A DNA stretch of 64,000 bases from Aliiroseovarius marinus (GTDB taxonomy: Bacteria; Pseudomonadota; Alphaproteobacteria; Rhodobacterales; Rhodobacteraceae), in assembly GCF_004360145.1 (NCBI RefSeq), contig NZ_SAIT01000003.1:395907-459906 (forward strand). Direction: 5' to 3'. This document shows, one piece after another, positions 62,099 to 64,000 of this stretch. Each line of letters starts with the position of its first letter. The stretch's first letter is position 1. The notes beneath the pieces were generated by a model. That model searched no databases. It saw nothing but the letters and a program-made list of their open reading frames with translations, and was not told the DNA's origin. The position numbers and the translations under genes are program-made.

Positions 62099-63121
62099 TC
62101 AGGCGTGCATCGCGGCCACCGCATCGGCCAGATGAACCTGTCCGGTGACTTTGCCCTGTTCGTCCTTCACTGGAACGATATGTCCTTCGGCGCCTGCGAT
62201 CACTTCAAGGGCGTCCTCAAGCACCATGCTATCCGCCAAGGCATCCCCCGCCGGAGCATCCCCGTTCAGAGGCTTTTGCAGCGCGCGCAGGCGCACCACT
62301 TTGGCGCGGTTGATCTCGCGGGTGAAGTCCGCGATGTAGTCATCTGCCGGATGCAGCACGATATCCTGCCCGTCGCCGGTCTGGATCAGCGCGCCGTCTC
62401 GCAGGATCGCAATATTATCGCCCAATCGCAGCGCCTCGTCCAAGTCGTGGGTAATGAAGACGATGGTCTTGTGTAGCTCCTCCTGAAGCTCCAACAGGAT
62501 CCCCTGCATATCCATTCTGATCAACGGATCCAGCGCCGAGAACGCCTCGTCCATCAGCAGGATATCGGCATCCGTCGCCAGCGCGCGGGCCAGCCCGACA
62601 CGCTGCTGCATACCGCCAGACAGCTGGCCGGGATAATAATCCTCGTAGCCCGTCAAGCCCACACGGTCGAGCCAATGGCGTGCCCGTTTTCCAGCCTCGT
62701 CTTCTTTGATCCCCTGAATGAGCAACCCGTATTCGGCGTTCTCAAGAACCGTGCGGTGGGGCAGAAGCGCAAACTTCTGAAACACCATCGACATCTTGAA
62801 CCGGCGCAAATCGCGCAGACGGTTTTCATCCATCGCCAAGACGTCTTCTCCATCCACGATGACCTCGCCCGCTGTGGGATCAATCAAGCGGTTCAGGTGA
62901 CGGATCAGCGTTGACTTGCCCGACCCAGACAGCCCCATCACCACTTGGATCTTACGATCATGCATATCCAGCGAGATATCGTTCAAGCCAAGCACATGGC
63001 CGGTTTGATCAAGCAGGTCATCCTTCGACAGCCCCTCGCGCACCCGCTCCATCGCTTTGGCAGGATTGTTGCCAAAGATCTTGTACAGGTTGCGGATCGA
63101 GATCTTGATGTCATCAGTCAT
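62099..63121 (-). CDS. proV: Glycine betaine/carnitine ABC transporter ATP-binding protein
   Basis: A 340-residue ProV/OpuA-type ATPase for quaternary-amine uptake. Walker [10 protein letters not shown] (63-71), Q-loop VFQKFALLPHRTV, signature LSGGMQQRVGLARAL, Walker B ILLMDEAFSALDPL. The N-terminal NLYKIFGNNPAKAMERV is a family mark. After about residue 280 comes a shortened regulatory region resembling one CBS domain (SMVLEDALEVIAGAEGHIVPVKDE). It overlaps the permease gene by 8 nt. It converges on the carnitine operon, so carnitine or gamma-butyrobetaine are likely substrates beside glycine betaine. Confidence 0.9.
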   Translation of the reverse strand: MTDDIKISIRNLYKIFGNNPAKAMERVREGLSKDDLLDQTGHVLGLNDISLDMHDRKIQVVMGLSGSGKSTLIRHLNRLIDPTAGEVIVDGEDVLAMDENRLRDLRRFKMSMVFQKFALLPHRTVLENAEYGLLIQGIKEDEAGKRARHWLDRVGLTGYEDYYPGQLSGGMQQRVGLARALATDADILLMDEAFSALDPLIRMDMQGILLELQEELHKTIVFITHDLDEALRLGDNIAILRDGALIQTGDGQDIVLHPADDYIADFTREINRAKVVRLRALQKPLNGDAPAGDALADSMVLEDALEVIAGAEGHIVPVKDEQGKVTGQVHLADAVAAMHA

Positions 63122-64000
63122 GGCCAGTCTCCCGATAGGCTTGCAGGCGTTTACCATAGGTCTGGCTGACGCGGTCAAAGATGATGGCCAGGGCCACGAT
63201 GGCCAGCCCATTCATCAGGCCAAGCGCCAGATACTGGTTTGAAATCGCGCGCAAAACCGGAACGCCAAGCCCCTGCACCCCGATCATCGAGGCGATGACG
63301 ACCATGGACAGGGCCATCATGATGGTCTGGTTTACACCGGCGAAGATGTTGGGGAGCGCCAGCGGAATCTGTACCCCAAAGAGCTTCTCTTTGTACGAAG
63401 CACCGAAGGCATCGGCGGCTTCCATGACCTGTTTGTCGACCAAGCGGATACCCAGATTTGTCAGACGCACGATGGGAGGCAGCGCATAGATGCAAACCGC
63501 AAGAAGTCCCGGCACTTTGCCGATGCCCAGAAGCATCACGACGGGGATCAAGTAAACGAAGCTGGGGATCGTCTGCATCACGTCAAGGATGGGGGTGATG
63601 ATCGATTGCGCACGATCATAGCGGGCCATCATGACACCCAGCGGGATACCCACGAGGATACACAAGAAGGTCGCGACCGAGATGATTGCAAGCGTCGACA
63701 TCGTGTCTTCCCACATGCCGAAAAACCCAATGACCATCAGACAGACCCCTGCCCCGATGGTGATTTTCCATGACCGCGCGCCGGCATAAGCCAAGCCGCA
63801 CAGGACGAGGATGATAATCGGCCAAGGTGTGGCCAGAAGCAGATCCTCGAACCAGACCAGAAATCTCAGAAGCGGATAGAAGATCGCCTCGATTGTTTCA
63901 CCCCATGCGCGGGTGAACTCGCGGAACGTGCCGTCGATAGCACGTCTGAGCGCACTCAGGTATAAAGGGCGGCGCAATATTGGACCACGGTAGCGCCGCC
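63114..64000 (-). CDS. proW: Glycine betaine/carnitine ABC transporter permease (5' end beyond the window)
   Basis: A ProW-type inner-membrane permease; at least 287 residues from a possible TTG at 63977, but the frame stays open to the window edge and family members usually have some residues before this, so the true start is probably outside. It has six to seven hydrophobic segments. The coupling loop is PPIVRLTNLGIRLVDKQVMEAADAFGASYKEKL, and GVNQTIMMALSMVVIASMIGV is the family signature. It overlaps proV by 8 nt. A binding protein gene probably lies upstream, off the window. Confidence 0.88.
   Translation of the reverse strand, partial: RRYRGPILRRPLYLSALRRAIDGTFREFTRAWGETIEAIFYPLLRFLVWFEDLLLATPWPIIILVLCGLAYAGARSWKITIGAGVCLMVIGFFGMWEDTMSTLAIISVATFLCILVGIPLGVMMARYDRAQSIITPILDVMQTIPSFVYLIPVVMLLGIGKVPGLLAVCIYALPPIVRLTNLGIRLVDKQVMEAADAFGASYKEKLFGVQIPLALPNIFAGVNQTIMMALSMVVIASMIGVQGLGVPVLRAISNQYLALGLMNGLAIVALAIIFDRVSQTYGKRLQAYRETGHD

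Noticed and set aside
1..64000. CRISPR arrays, insertion sequences, prophage or secondary-metabolite genes
   Set aside because: No spaced direct-repeat array, transposase, integrase or phage gene was seen; gene content is chromosomal throughout.

Overview
The window looks like chromosome of a marine Rhodobacteraceae (Roseobacter-group alphaproteobacterium). The DNA is GC-rich and densely coded. The signs pointing that way are a class II (B12-dependent) ribonucleotide reductase, a GAAC-N7-GAAC LexA box at uvrA, an ATTC-N8-GAAT (SqrR/BigR-type) operator at a rhodanese gene, a complete aglEFGAK sugar operon, NnrU, DUF2852, DUF1499, DUF4167 and a carnitine-to-betaine cluster. I see no insertion sequence, prophage, CRISPR array or rRNA; there is one tRNA (Pro-TGG).

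Layout. 1-6.7 kb: YbaK-type deacylase, a MarR regulator divergent from cytochrome b561 with twin operators between them, DUF2852, RDD protein, Bpt/Ate aminoacyl transferase, then ilvBN preceded by a complete attenuator (leader peptide MRSVLVLVGNWRMGR, antiterminator, terminator). 6.9-11.4 kb: nrdJ with upstream NrdR-type boxes, a gene-free ~690 bp stretch and tRNA-Pro. 11.5-23.6 kb: housekeeping genes (double cold-shock protein, DUF192, pdxH, fabI, gpt, DUF4167, prmC-prfA, DUF1499, agmatinase, M20 hydrolase, mazG, an unaccompanied iron-binding protein, a sulfotransferase-like protein). 23.7-36.4 kb: uvrA, rhodanese, ArsR-SRPBCC pair, lpd, DUF924, MFS, queA and a giant AsmA/YhdP-like protein. 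36.5-43.1 kb: bcp-DUF455, LytM peptidase-bactofilin, DUF2189, lytic transglycosylase, prfB.

43.3-53.2 kb is a glucoside-use region: aglEFGAK on the minus strand is divergent from aglR-GH1 glucosidase-glucokinase, with a palindromic LacI-type operator in the gap. The pathway runs from ABC uptake through hydrolysis to phosphorylation of glucose.

54-64 kb is the most interesting part. A GlxA/AraC regulator (CdhR-like) is divergent from six tightly coupled genes: BKACE enzyme (CdhC), SDR, a fused L-carnitine dehydrogenase-betainyl-CoA thioesterase (CdhA-CdhB), acyl-CoA dehydrogenase, ADP-forming acyl-CoA ligase and CaiD-like hydratase. These face a proVW-type quaternary-amine ABC transporter that runs off the window edge. 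Together they can be read as a single route gamma-butyrobetaine -> crotonobetainyl-CoA -> carnitine -> 3-dehydrocarnitine -> glycine betaine. The CdhACB part is well grounded; the upper CoA branch is inference from gene content.
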